A stretch of 62,000 nucleotides of DNA from NCBI RefSeq assembly GCF_963678635.1, contig NW_026971373.1:1-62000 (forward strand). Direction: 5' to 3'. Below the pieces are notes generated by a model. It was not told where the DNA came from, ran no database searches, and saw only the letters and a list, made by a program, of their open reading frames with translations. The translations under genes and the position numbers were made by a program. The stretch is from Symsagittifera roscoffensis (taxonomy: Eukaryota > Xenacoelomorpha > Acoela > Convolutidae). Position 1 is the stretch's first letter. The number at the start of each line of letters is the position of its first letter. Below, in pieces: positions 13,159-25,554 of the stretch.

Positions 13159-16100
13159 TCACCTCGTGTTCTTCGCCCTCGAGGTACCAGACCCAGATAT
13201 ATTTGACACTGTGATCTGTTTCAATAGTGCCTCTTCATCATCGGAGCTGATCACAATCTCCTCCCAAGCCTTCAGCTGTTCATAGGATCGGATCCACTCC
13301 CTTTGCTCCTGCAATCTCTTTGCTTGATTCGGTAAGCTCTTCACCTTCGACTCCCGGTTCAAACAGAAGGAATTGTGAAGACTCAGGCTTACATTCTTCG
13401 CCAGGTCCTCCTCTAGTATCGACTCCCTCGCTCTATTGTTGTTTCTGGATACTCTACCCACTCTTTTCCACCCTGTCGTGATCGCATTTCGATGGGTCTG
13501 CAGAGGTCTCTTGAAGGCATCTGGTCCTCTCTCGGCCTGGAACTGTCGATATTCCTTTTGATGTTTCCTCATGTGATCCTTCGTCACCACGTATAACCAG
13601 GACGTTAACGTCGCGCGAAACCAAGGAAAGAACCTTAAGCGGCTCCACACGTGTCTGACTTCCATTGGTATGGCGAATACTTTGCATGCGGTCTCGAACA
13701 ACTCAAGTCTCCTGCTGTAATCTATCGCGTGAATCGACTCTGCCGTTGGCGTCTTCGATTCCCGATACTTTGCTATATTTTCTTCAATCCATCGTAGAGC
13801 CAGCATCGTGCTCACCACCAAGATGGTCACCTTTTGCTGATGATCGGGCAGTCCCAACGACCTGATTTCCTCCACATCCCAGATCAGGCAGAGATTGGCG
13901 TGGTCTGGGTACCACGCTGTTTGCGCCAGACAGTGGCATGGACAATCCCCGTGTGTGAGGTCGATGCTCCTAAGATTGCGTTCTCCCGAAGCTTCTAGGA
14001 GAGGCTCAAGTTCCATCATTTTCTCGTGTATCGCGTCGGTCTCTTCCAAGTTTGGAGCACCAACCATGGGTTTCCCGATCACGTTTTGTCTCTCGTGGTC
14101 ACTTGTGTTTTCACCCTCCAAACCTAGAAGTTCTTCACCCCAGATTTCACTCAAGTCGTCCTTCTGTTCTTTCGGCACTGTTCCTCGGATCTTCCTCAAC
14201 AGCTTGTGTGAATGATGCGACATCCTAGCCAGTCTTACGCATTTGGGCACTGAGAAGGTTTTGTCTATCAATACCCTTTGGCTGGATGCTTTCACCATCG
14301 CCATGTGTAATGGATAGTGGCTGGCACATAGGTTGGCCATCATTGACCCCTCTAAGGACTTCGCATTTAGAGGCAGACCATACGCTTCGCTCATGGGAAA
14401 TTCTATCTCCGCTTCAAGTCCAACCTTCCAACTCTTGATGTGTTTCTGGGTCACTTGCAACACCCCAGGCCATGACTCCACGCTCAACGCGGTCACCAAG
14501 TGGTGTTCTGACTCTAGCCTCTCCACTGACTGGAGACTGCACATTCTTGAGAAGAATCCCAGAGCTGTTGCTAGGTTCACCGTGGTGCTCGCGTAACACT
14601 CAGCCACTATCTGTATCTCACTCTTCTCCCTTTCGGTAATGTCTTCAAACCAGGTGACTAGGTCTTTTTTCTGGAAAGACTGTATCCTGACGCATGATCT
14701 TCCATCGCAGGTGTGCTCGCCATTCCCACACGTCGAATCAAGACAACTGCCCGGCTCCATTTTCTTTACCGACCCCGTTCCACTCGTAACTTCACTTGAC
14801 TCTTTCACCTGAGGTAGGATCAGTCTATGCACTATACTCAATGTCGCCAAATCTTCATCCTCTGTCATCGCTAGTCTCACTCGCTCCGTGACTTCCTCGA
14901 TCAGGCTCGCATGGGTATGTGAACACCAGGAGGACCTCAGCAATTTCCACACCACTCCCAGATTTGTGTTCAACATGCCGTTCCCGTTACCCATCTTTAG
15001 TTCGACTCTTTTACTTGAGCGCGGCACACTTATTACTTCTGGTGTCTTCTCGAGAATCAAACCTAGGCTAGGTCTCTCTCTCTCTCTACAGTGTCTATCT
15101 CCACTATCTTCTCTGTCCAGAACTTCAGCAGCTCCGCCACCTCGTAGTTTCTGTGGGCACCTCCGGCTTCCCAGTCCAAGAAAGGGTTGTACGCCATCCC
15201 CATCACTCCAGACACATACTGGTACTCTCCCTTTTTGTTGGGTTTCAAGTACTCTCCTGACGAAGCCAAGTTACGGTGTACGTCGTGTTTCTCCTCGAAC
15301 TTCTTGTTGTAGAACCTTCGTATCTCATCTAAGTTCCTGTGGCTCTCTAGAGACTGCCTAGAACCATCCTCCTTTTCTATCCCAGTACTCTGGTACACGT
15401 TCAAGATGACTGCGGAGACTCTCCTTTCCAGCGTCTTCCTTCCGATTGCTCTCTGGTGACATGCTAGGATGGTACTATCAGTCATCATCGACATTATCCA
15501 CCTCAAGAAACAGGTAGCATCTTTCCTACTTGCCAGACTCAAGCCTGAGTTATCCCTAGCAACGTGTTGCATCAGTACTCGATACACCTCTAGATTCTTG
15601 CCGGCACACTTATCGTACGAAGTCCGCACACCCCAATTTCAACTTATCGTACGAAGTCAGTGTCTCTAACTCTATTCCCAACAGGCTCCACGCGAACATT
15701 AGTTGTCCTGAGGTTCTAATGAAGGGATTCGCCATCAACGGCGATGCCGATGAGGATGTTCTCATCGCTTCTTCAAAATGATCCCTCAACAAGTTCTGCC
15801 AAGTTCTCTTCAGTTGGCTCCCCAATTCCAGTTTGTTGATGTCAGCCTTCTGCTGGGTAGCCCAGTTGCGTCGTTTGCGTGACACTCCACTGTTGAGCTT
15901 CTTTAGGCAGTCTTCCAATTCCTGCAATGTTTCCAGGGCCACCCACCACGGTCGGGAGGTGTTCCTCAATTTATTCTTCTCAAGAGGATCGCTAGTCACT
16001 TGCTTCCCAGTGGCCTGGCGTTCATTTGAGGCCCATTCTTTGCCGACGTCTACTTCCCAGGTCCGCCCGCTCGTCGAACCTCGCTTCATTTTTGTCCTCT

Positions 16101-17014
16101 GAGACTTGAAGTCTTCTTCCGTTGTTGAGCTGGTGGGGATTTCCATCTCTCTTTCTACGTCGAGCAGTTTCCTTGGCTCGTAGCTACTCTTGTAGGCTGC
16201 TGGCTTCCATCGTGCCAGAACCATGGGCGCCGTCTCTCTCAAGTTTTTCTCCAAGACCGCATCCGCTGAAGGACTGCCCAATCCCTCCACGTCTCTCTTC
16301 CTCTTGCGAGACCTCACGTCTTTACTCGGATGCGTTGTCGTTATCATCACTGATTCGACTTCTTTGTCTTCATCCAACCCTTCCAACTCTTGCCTCCCCC
16401 CTGCTCGAGCCCTAAGGATATTAGTACTTTCAATTATATTACTAGTTTCGACCTTATCCCCCTTTACACTTTCAATTATTTTATTGTCAGTTTTTTGTTT
16501 CAGAGTAGAGCTGTCTTTACATTTGTCTTCTTTGGTCTTCAGTGATGCCTTCCTCAACTCGACCATCTTGCTCAGCAGTTCTCCTCTAGCTTTCTCCTCC
16601 AGACCTGTCCTCATCAGGACAGGCTCTCTGAATTTCACCACCGTGTCCCACAGCTCCTCCTTGAAATCATCCAATGTGGTCTCGTCATTCACTTCTCGAT
16701 TAAAATCGCTCAAGAATTCTCGCCAAGCGTCCTCGTCCAGAGTGCCAAGGAAAGCATCCCTGTTTCCCTCGAAGGTGTTCTTCTCCCTTCATGCCCAACT
16801 CGAGTCCCCCCGTGTACCCGACTCAGGCGATGCTCAAGTGGTATTTCTTATGAAGATGTACCATTATCTCAGTTTCTGCGAAGACCACGTGTAGGATAGC
16901 GTACAATTCCCTTGGGCTCAATTTGCCCCTGTTTGGGTCATACACCGGCATTGAGACTTCCGTTATCCCTCTTTCAGTCATGAAGTCTCGTAGTCTTGTT
17001 AGTGCCAACATCAC
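13159..17014 (-). pseudogene. Third ORF of element A, part continuous with pol
   Basis: This is the remaining third ORF downstream of integrase, in four open pieces: 16823-17014, 15610 to about 16790, 15063-15629 and 13159-15060. Homology to element B (about 35.1-39.0 kb) shows they belong to one protein. The breaks are a deletion near 16800 (about 140 residues present in B are absent), a 34-bp tandem duplication (15609-15624 repeated at 15643-15658), and the CT expansion near 15080. The piece at 16823-17014 contains a PVYD motif matching LPIYD in B. The region before it, which in B holds the SGNH-like domains, is absent here. The pol stop lies only about 20 bp upstream, so a deletion probably fused pol to this segment. 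Function unknown. Confidence 0.65.
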
Positions 17015-17039
17015 GTGTTCGGGATCGATCGTGTTCCTG

Positions 17040-18584
17040 TCATTGACCCTCCGTTTCTCTCACTTCCCTGAGCTTCTTTATCATTAAATTTTCGGTGTGG
17101 GTAATTCCTACCCCCACTCCCCGGACAAAAATATTTATCGACGTCCCCGTCGATGATGCTGGGTCTGAATTATCTGGCGGAATGTCGAGCGGGCTGTCTG
17201 TTGCCGTCCAGCCGAAAAGAGGATTCTCCGTTTTCATGTACTTTCCCGCTGATATGTCAACTTGCTGTATGCTTTGTCCTTCTTCGCTTCCGTTCTTGAC
17301 ATCGCGCATCCATTCTAATATACTCAGGTTCGTATTCTCCCTCCTCTCTATCTCGCTCTGTTCTAAATCCGTCTCCCGCTCCGGTGTCGAGTAGTCTTCC
17401 TGTGGGTAGTGTTCATTATTATTGATGATTTGCCATTCACCATCTGCCGCCAGCTCGCCCACACTTAGTAGTTCTTTGCCTAGGTCGTCGGGCTGTATCT
17501 TATCAATCAGGAAATCGTCCCCATACCAGTTATACCTCATGCCTGTGCGTTTGCGATTGCCATTCCTTGTCCCCGCTGGTATTGATAAGTCTGGTTCTGT
17601 CCACTTCGGTACCTCACCTTGCTCCAGATCGTTCCAGTCTTCTTCCACAAAAGATTCAGCTTCAGAGTCCGCTTCTATTTTTTCATTGTCATCCAAACTC
17701 AAGTTCTCATTGCCATCATTCTTCTCTCTGATGCCTTTTTCGTTCACTTCACATGCTGGCTCCACCAGTAGGTACTCTAGTCCCTCCATGTCCTTTGGTA
17801 TACACCAGTCCTCTGGGGATGGGACATGAGGCTTCCGGTTCTCATAATGTGCTGCTCGCCCTGTACTCAAGCGGTAGAACCGTCCTTGTTGATGTACTTC
17901 CGTTATCATGAATGGTCCTCTCCACTTCTTGAGCAGTTTCTTCGTCCCTTTGGGCGGTATGAAATTCTGGAAAACCCACACGTACTGGCCCACTTCATAT
18001 GACTTCGCCTGTAATATCTTTTCATCATATTTCTTGCGCTGTCTCATTTGCGCTTGCGCAGTGTTCCTCCTGCATAGTTCGTTTATTTCCTGCTGTCTCC
18101 TGATCGCTTCTTTCACGTAAGCTTGTGGCGACGTCCTCTTCCCTTCATATTCCGGGTAGAAGAATGTCAGGGGCATTGCTCTCTCTCTGCCTGTCAACAT
18201 CATGAAAGGACTTATGCCCGTTGTTGAGTGTTGAGTACTGTTGTATGCCCCTACGACTTGCGGCAGATATTTATCCCAGTCTGTCATGTACCTTGAGCAG
18301 TATACCCTCAGCATGTTCACCAACGTTCTATTCTGTCTCTCTACCAGCCCGTTGGTCTGAGGATGGTAAGTCGTCGAGTGTGCTTGAGCAATGTGTGACC
18401 TCTTCATTAATTCTTTAGTCAAGTCCCCCACAAAGGCCTTGCCGTTGTCTGACTGAAAAGTCATTGGACAACCATACCTCGATATCCAATGGGTTATCAA
18501 GTGGTCACAAGTCTCCTCTGCCGAAGCTGTCTGACACGGCACCGCTTCTGCCAGCTTCGTGAAGTGGTCAATTATAACCAGTAT
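17040..18584 (-). pseudogene. Integrase core and C-terminal tail of element A pol
   Basis: DDE-type retroviral-like integrase. In the 500-codon frame 17040-18542 there is SDNG (Asp32) and, 35 residues later, the catalytic Glu (NGLVERQNR, Glu68), the canonical D-35-E spacing. A GPY/F-type motif (WRGPF) follows at 208-211. The first catalytic Asp (VQIDH) and the HHCC zinc finger lie in the upstream frame, beyond an in-frame TAG at 18585-18587. After the GPF motif there is an unusually long tail of about 290 residues, rich in acidic residues, with no chromodomain seen. The frame ends about 20 bp before the third ORF remnant. Confidence 0.9.
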
Positions 18585-21251
18585 CTAGTTATATCCCGAC
18601 TCCGTCATGCAGATCTTCTGATGGTCTATCTGCACCACTTCATTAAATTCCGAGCTTTCCACCGATTTGAGTGGGAATTTCATCTTCCTTGGGTCTTTCA
18701 CTTTCAGGCATGCCAGGCATGCGTTCACCCACCTCTCGCAAGCTTTCCTCAATCCTGGCCAATCGAACCTGTGAAGTATTCTTTGTTGCACCTTGTCTAT
18801 CCCCTGGTGCCCCATTTGATCGTGCGATCTGAACAGCACCTCTGTCTGATACAATTGCGGTAATATGATGAAGTTGTGTTTGTGTAATACCTTCTCCTCG
18901 TCCTTTCTCTTGCATGCTACCACCCCGTCAGCTGTGTGATAGAGTAACTCTTTCCTTTCTTTGTAGAACTGGCTCAGGATCTTGTAGCTGTCTTCTTCAA
19001 GTTCCCCTTTCTCCTTGGACCCCATTCGGATCCACTTGGAAAGGTTACTTGTCATCTTGTCATTCTTCTGGGCTCTTATCAGGTCCGACAGCCTATATCT
19101 CGCCTTAACATGTTCCTTCAGTGCCATGATCTGTCCATTCATTTCCCCATGGTTGTGGATGTCATCATTCAGCTTCACGCATACTATCCTCTTTACTATC
19201 TTCATGTCATCTTCTGGCACCAGATTTGTTCTGACATTTGAGTTGCATGATAGTTCCCTGAATGGTTTCCTCGAAACTGCAATTCTTTCAAGTTCTTCAC
19301 CTCCTCGCACTTCCTGTACATCCAAGTTGAAGGTTCCTGAGGACGGATCTGTTTGTAATTCCCTGTCGCGGTGTCTAATCTTTTCTTCTGCCAATATCAT
19401 GCAGAGACTATCTTGATTGTCGCTGCTCTCTTCCGAGTCCTCATCCCACATTTCACACTCCCCGGACAAATTTCCTCCTTCAGTGTTTCCTTCCTCCGTG
19501 GACGTGGACCACTCCCCGGACTCTTGACCTAGTCCCAGGTATTCAGCCTCTTCCTTGAACTCCACTCTCTTTTTCCTAACCCGAGTCTGTTCAAGTATGT
19601 CGGCTGGGATTTTTTCAACCAGTGACCGCACAACTTCCTTCCCATCAGGGTTAGTCACCTTCGAGGTGTTTCCATCACTAACTATCCCGCTCTTTCGCAG
19701 TATTGTGACCTCAGGTTCCTCCTTACTATTTTCTTGGATCACGGGCTTATCATCTGCTAGTTTCTCGAGTAACCTTTTTAAGTCATCGTCTATTTGTGCC
19801 TCTCCCGTCTCCACCTGGTTAAGATCATAGCCTTTTGCTTTGAGCGTCTCCCTCACTATCTTTGTCTTGAGCATTATTCCTATCGGCATCCCTTGGTTCT
19901 TTTTCAAGATTGTTTTCTCCGGAGTTTCTTTTGGTAATTCGGGGTGATCTTCTATTGGTTTGCCTGATTTGTCCAACAATCTTGTGAGTGGAAGACTGTC
20001 GTACGTTTCCTTGTCCATGAAGGAGAAGCCATCCTTGATCTCAGGTCTATCTGCCTCCCTCTGTTCTTGTCTCTCGTAGAACTCCGTCTTCTTGCTCAGG
20101 CTGTCAGCGTTTTGATGTTTGTCTCGTGTTCTATGCTCAATTATCATGTTGTATCCAACCAGGCGAACTATCCACCTCCCAATGTAACTTTGGTCCATTG
20201 AGTACGTTTTCAGCCAGCTTAGTGCCCTGTTGTCGACTGGCAGCTTGGATGGCTCGCTGCCTAGGTACGCTCTATATTTCTCGACAAAGGTAACCACCGC
20301 GAACATCTCTGCTTTCGGTGCCCCGTACTTCATTTCCGTGTCACTTAAGACTTTGCTCCCGTAAGCTATTGGTCTCAAGACTGTTTTCCCGTTCCACTCT
20401 TGTTCCTGATGGAGAATTCCAGAAATCGCTACTACCGACGCATCCGTATCCAGCACGTACATCCCCTTTTCTGTTGGCATCCCTAGTACAGGTGCCTCGC
20501 ACAAGTCTTTCTTTATTCTCTGGAATGACTTTTCTGCTGCGTTGTTCCACGTGAACTTCTTGCCCTTGTGTCTCATTAACTGTTGCATCGGGTAAACCTT
20601 GTCTGCATAGCCTTTGATGAATTCTCTGTAGTAATTTGCAAAACCCAGGAAGCTCATCAACTGGTGTTCCGTTTTTGGTGATTTCCAAGTTAGAACTGCT
20701 TCTACTGCGTCTGGATCTGGTCTGATGCCGTGTCTGTCCACCATCCTGCCCAGGTATTTTATCGAATTCTTGAGTATCTCGCACTTTGATGGTTTGCAAT
20801 TTAGTCCCGACCTCTTCATACACGCAAACACCTCTTCAAGTCTCTCAATGTGGTCTTCCAGAGTGGGTGTCGCTATTACCACGTCATCCACATAGCACAT
20901 TACCAGATTGCCGTACTTCTTCGTCACACCTATCAGCGCGTGTGCCATCAACCGCTGAAATGTGGCAGTGGCATTGCAAAGACCAAACGGCATCCGTTTC
21001 CATTGAAACAGACCCAACTCGCAGGCAAACCCTGTCTTGTCCCTGTACTGCTTCCTGAGTGGTACCTGCCAAAAGGGCGAGCCTAAATCAAGAGTCTTAA
21101 AAAATTTTGCATCACCTAACTTCGAGAGGCTCTCATCAATCCTAGGTATGGGATAGGCATCCTTCACCGTGACGGAGTTCAGGTATCGAAAGTCACAACA
21201 AAACCTCAACTGGTCGCCTTTCTTTTTGCCATCACTACTCCACACGCCCAC
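18585..21251 (-). pseudogene. Reverse transcriptase, RNase H and integrase zinc finger of element A pol (888 codons)
   Basis: Ty3/gypsy polymerase. The RT palm has FCCDFRYLN near the start, SPFWQVPL at 58-65, KRMPFGLCNA at 85-94 and the catalytic YVDD at 120-123. RNase H follows, with DTDAS near 268-272, an AEMFAV segment, and the DKHQNADSLS end motif. A spacer of about 300 residues rich in charged residues leads into the integrase HHCC finger (H810, H815, C845, C848) and the first DDE Asp (D876). The frame ends at a TAG (18587-18585) where integrase should continue. Upstream, the start of RT is in the -1 frame across an A-run near 21221-21228. Confidence 0.93.
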
Positions 21252-22575
21252 GGTGATTTGGATGGTTCTTTCATGTCATACTCTAGTAGCGTTTCAATCT
21301 CCTTTCTACACGCATCCGATTTGTGTGGGGTCATGCGCCTCGCCCCCTCCCTGTGCGGTATTGCGTTTTCCTCAAGTTCTATTTCATGCTCAACAAAATT
21401 ACAACACCCGATGTCTGCCTTATGTCTTGAAAAAACTTCCTCGTTCCGTTCTAGTACGTCCTTGATAGCTTCGAGCTGTTCGTCCGTTAACTTGCCTCTT
21501 AAATGTTCAATTTCCGGTAGGATCGGTTTATCACTCTGCATTTCATCTAGTGTGGGCCGTTCCGGGAAATTCGAACAGCTCGATAGTCCATCGTCTGTCT
21601 CTGACTTAAGTGACTTCACAAGACCTGATGAACCTTTTATTTTCTTCAATCGTCTCAAGATACAAATTTTGTCCCTATGATTGGGACAATCAACAACTTC
21701 ATTTTGTTTATGGTTTTCAGTCATTTCATATCGAGTTTTTACGGGTAAAGCATATCCCAGTTTCCTCCCCCTCTGTATCGTGATTGGTATGTCAAGGGTA
21801 TTCAACAAGACACTCACGCAGAGACCGCTCTTCGTTATCGAGAAGGATCTTCCTAAAACAGCAGCACTTTGACTACTTGGATTTGGGATTATGCATACCT
21901 GCTTGTTGTCACTTAGCTCATTGTAATTTTTCATTCGTAAGCTTACGATCGCCGCTTCGTTCGCCTTTAGCCTCACTCTCCTACTCAAGAATACCGGTGC
22001 TTTGGTCTCATTTGCCATTATTAAATTTACCGGTTTGATTGCGTACCTACTATCCGGGTTCCGTATCCTGAACATTGCGTTGTTTAGATCAATCGCTACA
22101 TCAAAGTTCCTGATGAAGTCTCTGCCTAAAATAAATTGGTCGGACTCATCTAGGTTTTCTACCACAAGAAAGCTCATCCACAGGTTACGTTCCCCAAATT
22201 CAGGGCTATTATTGGCGTTCTGCCCAACACCCGCAGCGCCCCTTTGTTTGCAGCTGACAACCGTATTCTTGAATCTATCAAATCATTTTTGTTGAAGCCC
22301 ATTCGTTCCCAAGTTTCGATTGGTATGACACTCAAGACCGCTCCCGTATCAAGTAACCCACGTAACTGAGTCTTCTTGCCACTTATGTCGAGCACATGTG
22401 CTGTCACATCTGCCTCTGTCCCGATGTGCATTGCATCTTCCTCAAGCATGGCGCAGTGACCAATCGATCTCACTTTCAACTCTTCTTTTCCCACGTAGAT
22501 TTGCCCTATTAGATCTTCATCACATGTTATCATTGTTTTCGTATAGATCTTGATCCCATCTATATTTAGCATCAC
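21206..22575 (-). pseudogene. Aspartic protease and RT N-terminus of element A pol, split by a frameshift
   Basis: The first frame (22174-22575) carries the retropepsin active site LLDTGA (DTG at residues 76-78). The second (21206-22177) begins with the matching ILGRDF motif and runs on into the RT N-terminus. The domain is split at a GGGG run near 22192-22195, where the downstream part is in the -1 frame, as expected after loss of one base. At the other end the same kind of -1 offset occurs at an AAAAA run near 21221-21228, joining to the RT frame. Confidence 0.88.
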
Positions 22576-22627
22576 CTCATGTGGACCATAAGCTTCTGAG
22601 TACCTGTTATCAACTCGGACTGACTTG

Positions 22628-22984
22628 CTACCCTCTCGTGAGTAGTGCCCTCAATGCTCTAGAAGTCGTTTGTGGGATTATACAACTCAAGTAATCTGCG
22701 TATACATAAATGTGCATTATTGTCTGGTCACTTGGTTCGCTCAAGTTTCTCGTTAGCTCATGGCCGCCCACAGTGATTATTGACATTATTCTTGCCCCGA
22801 TCTTTGTTATACCGAATGGCTTCCCCGTCACCATCTTTACAGTGTTGCAGTTTCCATTTTTTGTCGACCCCGCTACAGCCTCTGGTATTGATTGCGAGCA
22901 ACTTAACGCTTCGTTCATTTTCTGTCTTTCGATCTCTTGCTTCAGCCGTTGTTCTATTTCTTTCGCTGCCAGGTCCTGTTTCAC
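22628..22984 (-). pseudogene. gag-pol linker region of element A
   Basis: 118-codon open frame between the zinc-knuckle region and the protease. It starts with a Lys/Glu/Gln-rich helical stretch (residues 1-25) and is otherwise unrecognised. It probably belongs to the pol polyprotein upstream of the protease. Confidence 0.4.
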
Positions 22985-23068
22985 TTTGTTGATAGCTTCC
23001 GCCGCCGCCTTCTCATAATTTATCTCTAGGGCGTTCTTTGCCGTGGCCTCTGTTGCACTGTTAATTTG

Positions 23069-25168
23069 CTATACACCTTTCAATGTTTTCGTCGGTAGTT
23101 CCGCACTTGGTGTTTCTAGATTTTTCGTTTCAAATTCACCTTGTCCATTTCTCTGGTTCTGTACCGCTGCTAATGCCAACTTGTGTTTTTGATGACTCTG
23201 ATTCTTGACCGCCTCCCAAAACAACGGACAGTCCATCCTGAAGTGCCCTCTTGGTTGCAGAAGAAGCATCTTGCACCTATTTTGATGATCAAGCCACTAT
23301 AGAACTCGTGTTCCTCCATCTGGCTCATATCTTCCTCATCGGGTGCATATCCCAAACTCTTCAAGCCCTGCTTGTATGTCGTGCAATTCGCCACATGATG
23401 GTCAGCTGACCAGCAGGTCGCGCATGATCTGCGTTTGTTCATGTCATCTCTGGGCTTGTACCATGACAACCTTTGCGGCTGACTCCCCCCTTGCGTATTC
23501 CTGTTGTCTGACTACGAGTATTTCTTGGGTTTCGTTAGCATGTCTTATCTTGACTTCTGCCTCATCTCTTCTGGAGTTGGTGCACTGTCTTTCGACAATG
23601 TATAGTATGTTGCTAACATCGTTCTCAAGTCATCACCCTTTACCCCATCGATGAACTTTGAGGCGATGCTGAAGTTCCTTCTGTTGGTAGATTCTTCTGG
23701 GTCACTCCTTCTTCTCAAGCTCTCAAGATCATCTAGGAAGCTGTCTATCGATTCATCGTCCCTTTGTTTTCTCTTTTCAAATCGCATCATCGCTTGATGA
23801 CCCTTCATGCCTGAGCCGAATCGATTTAACAATATTTCGAAGATTTTGTCCGCTGTATCGCGTTCCTCTTCTTTCTTCGCAACCACGCATTTCAATGCCG
23901 TGCCTTCCAGGTTGCTCAGTATCGCTGTGCATGCTCGCCTCTCATCGTTCAAGTTGTCTTTTTCCAAGTGCAACCTCATGACTTCTACCCAAGTGTCAAT
24001 GCATCCCTCTGAATCATCTTTGAATTCTTTTGGTTTCTTGAAAGTTTTCCTGGACTTGTTGCTTCCTCTGTCACTCGAGTCGGTGTTCCTTGTGGCGAAG
24101 GCTTCTAGTGTCCTGTTCATCATTTCCCAGGTGCTTGTCCATGTCATGGCATCCGGTCCCACGTTGTTGTGAGTCGTGGAGTCCCCTGGACCACTGGTTG
24201 TGTTCGCTGTTCCACTTTTTATTATCGCCTTGGCCCCCACCGGTGCCGTACTCGCAGCCTCCCGGTGACTGTCGTTTGTTCCTTTGTGGTTACACGAAGT
24301 CAACTCTATTACCTTGTGTCCGCTCCGCCGCTGGCCTGTCTTGTGGTGTTGAAATCCTCAAGATAGCGTCTAACTTTGTCTGTATTGCACTTGAGCTCTC
24401 AGCCTCGTCCCTACTCATCGTATCCATTCTCATTTCCAATCTCCCCAACTGGCTATTCACTGCGTCATATCGCTGCTTCATTTCTCGCATGTCTTTTCTG
24501 ATGTTCTTGGCTCGCTCTTCATCAGTGGTGTCTATTTTGTCCGACATCTGCTGAAGCTTTTCCTCTGTTGCTCTCGCTAGATGGAAATAGCTGTCCTGGT
24601 ACTTTATTGTTTCTCATTTCCTTCCTTATCACATTTCTATCCTCTTCGCTGTGCTTCAGTTTCTCGTCCATCTGGTCTAGCTTCGCCATCAAGTCACTTA
24701 GCTCAAGAGTAGCTGCTCCATGGTCCGTTGTTGTCCTGTAGTCGGTCGCTGTTCCCGGTTTTTTCTGATCCTCGTTTTGGTCGGTGTCTGTCGTTCTCGT
24801 GGATACTGTTCCGAATGTTTTGCTTTTCTCGGCTTTCGTCTCCTCCACTGCTGCGTCTCTCGATTTCATTCCGACCGTCATCGCCAATCTTTCAGTAAAA
24901 GACGTTCTTTTTGCTTGAGACTCGTCCTTCACCGTTTCTTGCGTGTTGCCTGTTGTGTCTTCCACGTTGTCTATCGGTGAGAACTCTATGGGCTTCGGAT
25001 TAGGTTCTTCCACATTGGGCATCGGAGTTGACTTTCGTTTTCTTTCCCACTTCATCCACACTTTGATCCGGTGTCTCTAGTTCAATCTCGATGGTGGGTT
25101 CTGCTTGTTTCCCTTCCGTGCCCTCTTTTGCTCTGTTCTCTGTATTACTCCGTATTCGTGTTGACCAT
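23069..25168 (-). pseudogene. gag: gag of element A (capsid plus two CCHC zinc knuckles), broken
   Basis: The likely ATG is at 25168 (MVNT..., matching B at 29711), with a TAA after seven codons. Open pieces follow at 24522-25061, 24290-24547 and 23545-24303. The last holds the capsid-like domain, with the retrotransposon gag signature around a DDESIDSFLDDLESLRRR segment. Then 23170-23469 and 23069-23269 carry two CCHC knuckles. The first is intact (C-x2-C-x4-H-x4-C around CATCWSADHHVANC). The second is split by a frameshift at about 23250, with CFFC in one frame and HFRMDC in the next. The N-terminal 250 residues are charged and coiled-coil-like. Gag would coat the element RNA. Confidence 0.85.
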
Positions 25169-25554
25169 ACTAACTGAAAAGTTCTTCTTTGTTACCTTTG
25201 GACTCATTGAAGTCGTTTTTCGTAGCGACGAGTTATACTTTGTCTTCGCTTCGGTAGATCTTTTTTCAGCTACCGGTACCCTGCTCCGCCTCATTGTTTT
25301 TATTTACAATTGTTCCTATTTACAGTATTACTATCTACAAAATTCTACTCTAAGGTTAAAACCTCTTTTGACAAAATTTAAAAAAAAGAATTTTACGATT
25401 TGCTAAAAACAACGTTTCCTGAGCTTTTGAAAATTCTATTTGTTAGGATTTGATAGAAAAATTGATTTTTGCGATTGGTTACTTCAATCTGTCTTAGTAC
25501 TCTTCTAGTACCGTCACCCCCTTCTTTATACTGTTCCAAGACTTCCTCTCTACT

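Larger units (their letters stand above)
3371..15443. repeat. Tandem triplication, unit about 4.02 kb
   Basis: Three head-to-tail units start at poly-G runs: 3371-7404, 7405-11430 and 11431-15443. Equivalent bases are 4024 and 4023 nt apart. Each unit holds about 400 bp of element B leader, element A's 3' LTR, and the C-terminal part of A's third ORF. The units are almost identical. Units 2 and 3 share several changes not in unit 1 (near 9117, 10793, 10942 and 11084, and a 2-bp CT expansion near 11060), so they are the closer pair. The two internal junctions read the same (a few extra bases, then ATT and the G run), meaning one junction was itself copied. Collapse or expansion by the assembler cannot be excluded. 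Confidence 0.85.

Noticed and set aside
21206-21251. Programmed -1 frameshift between protease and RT
   Set aside because: RT is normally in the protease frame here. A second similar offset splits the protease itself, and both fit single-base loss at homopolymers.
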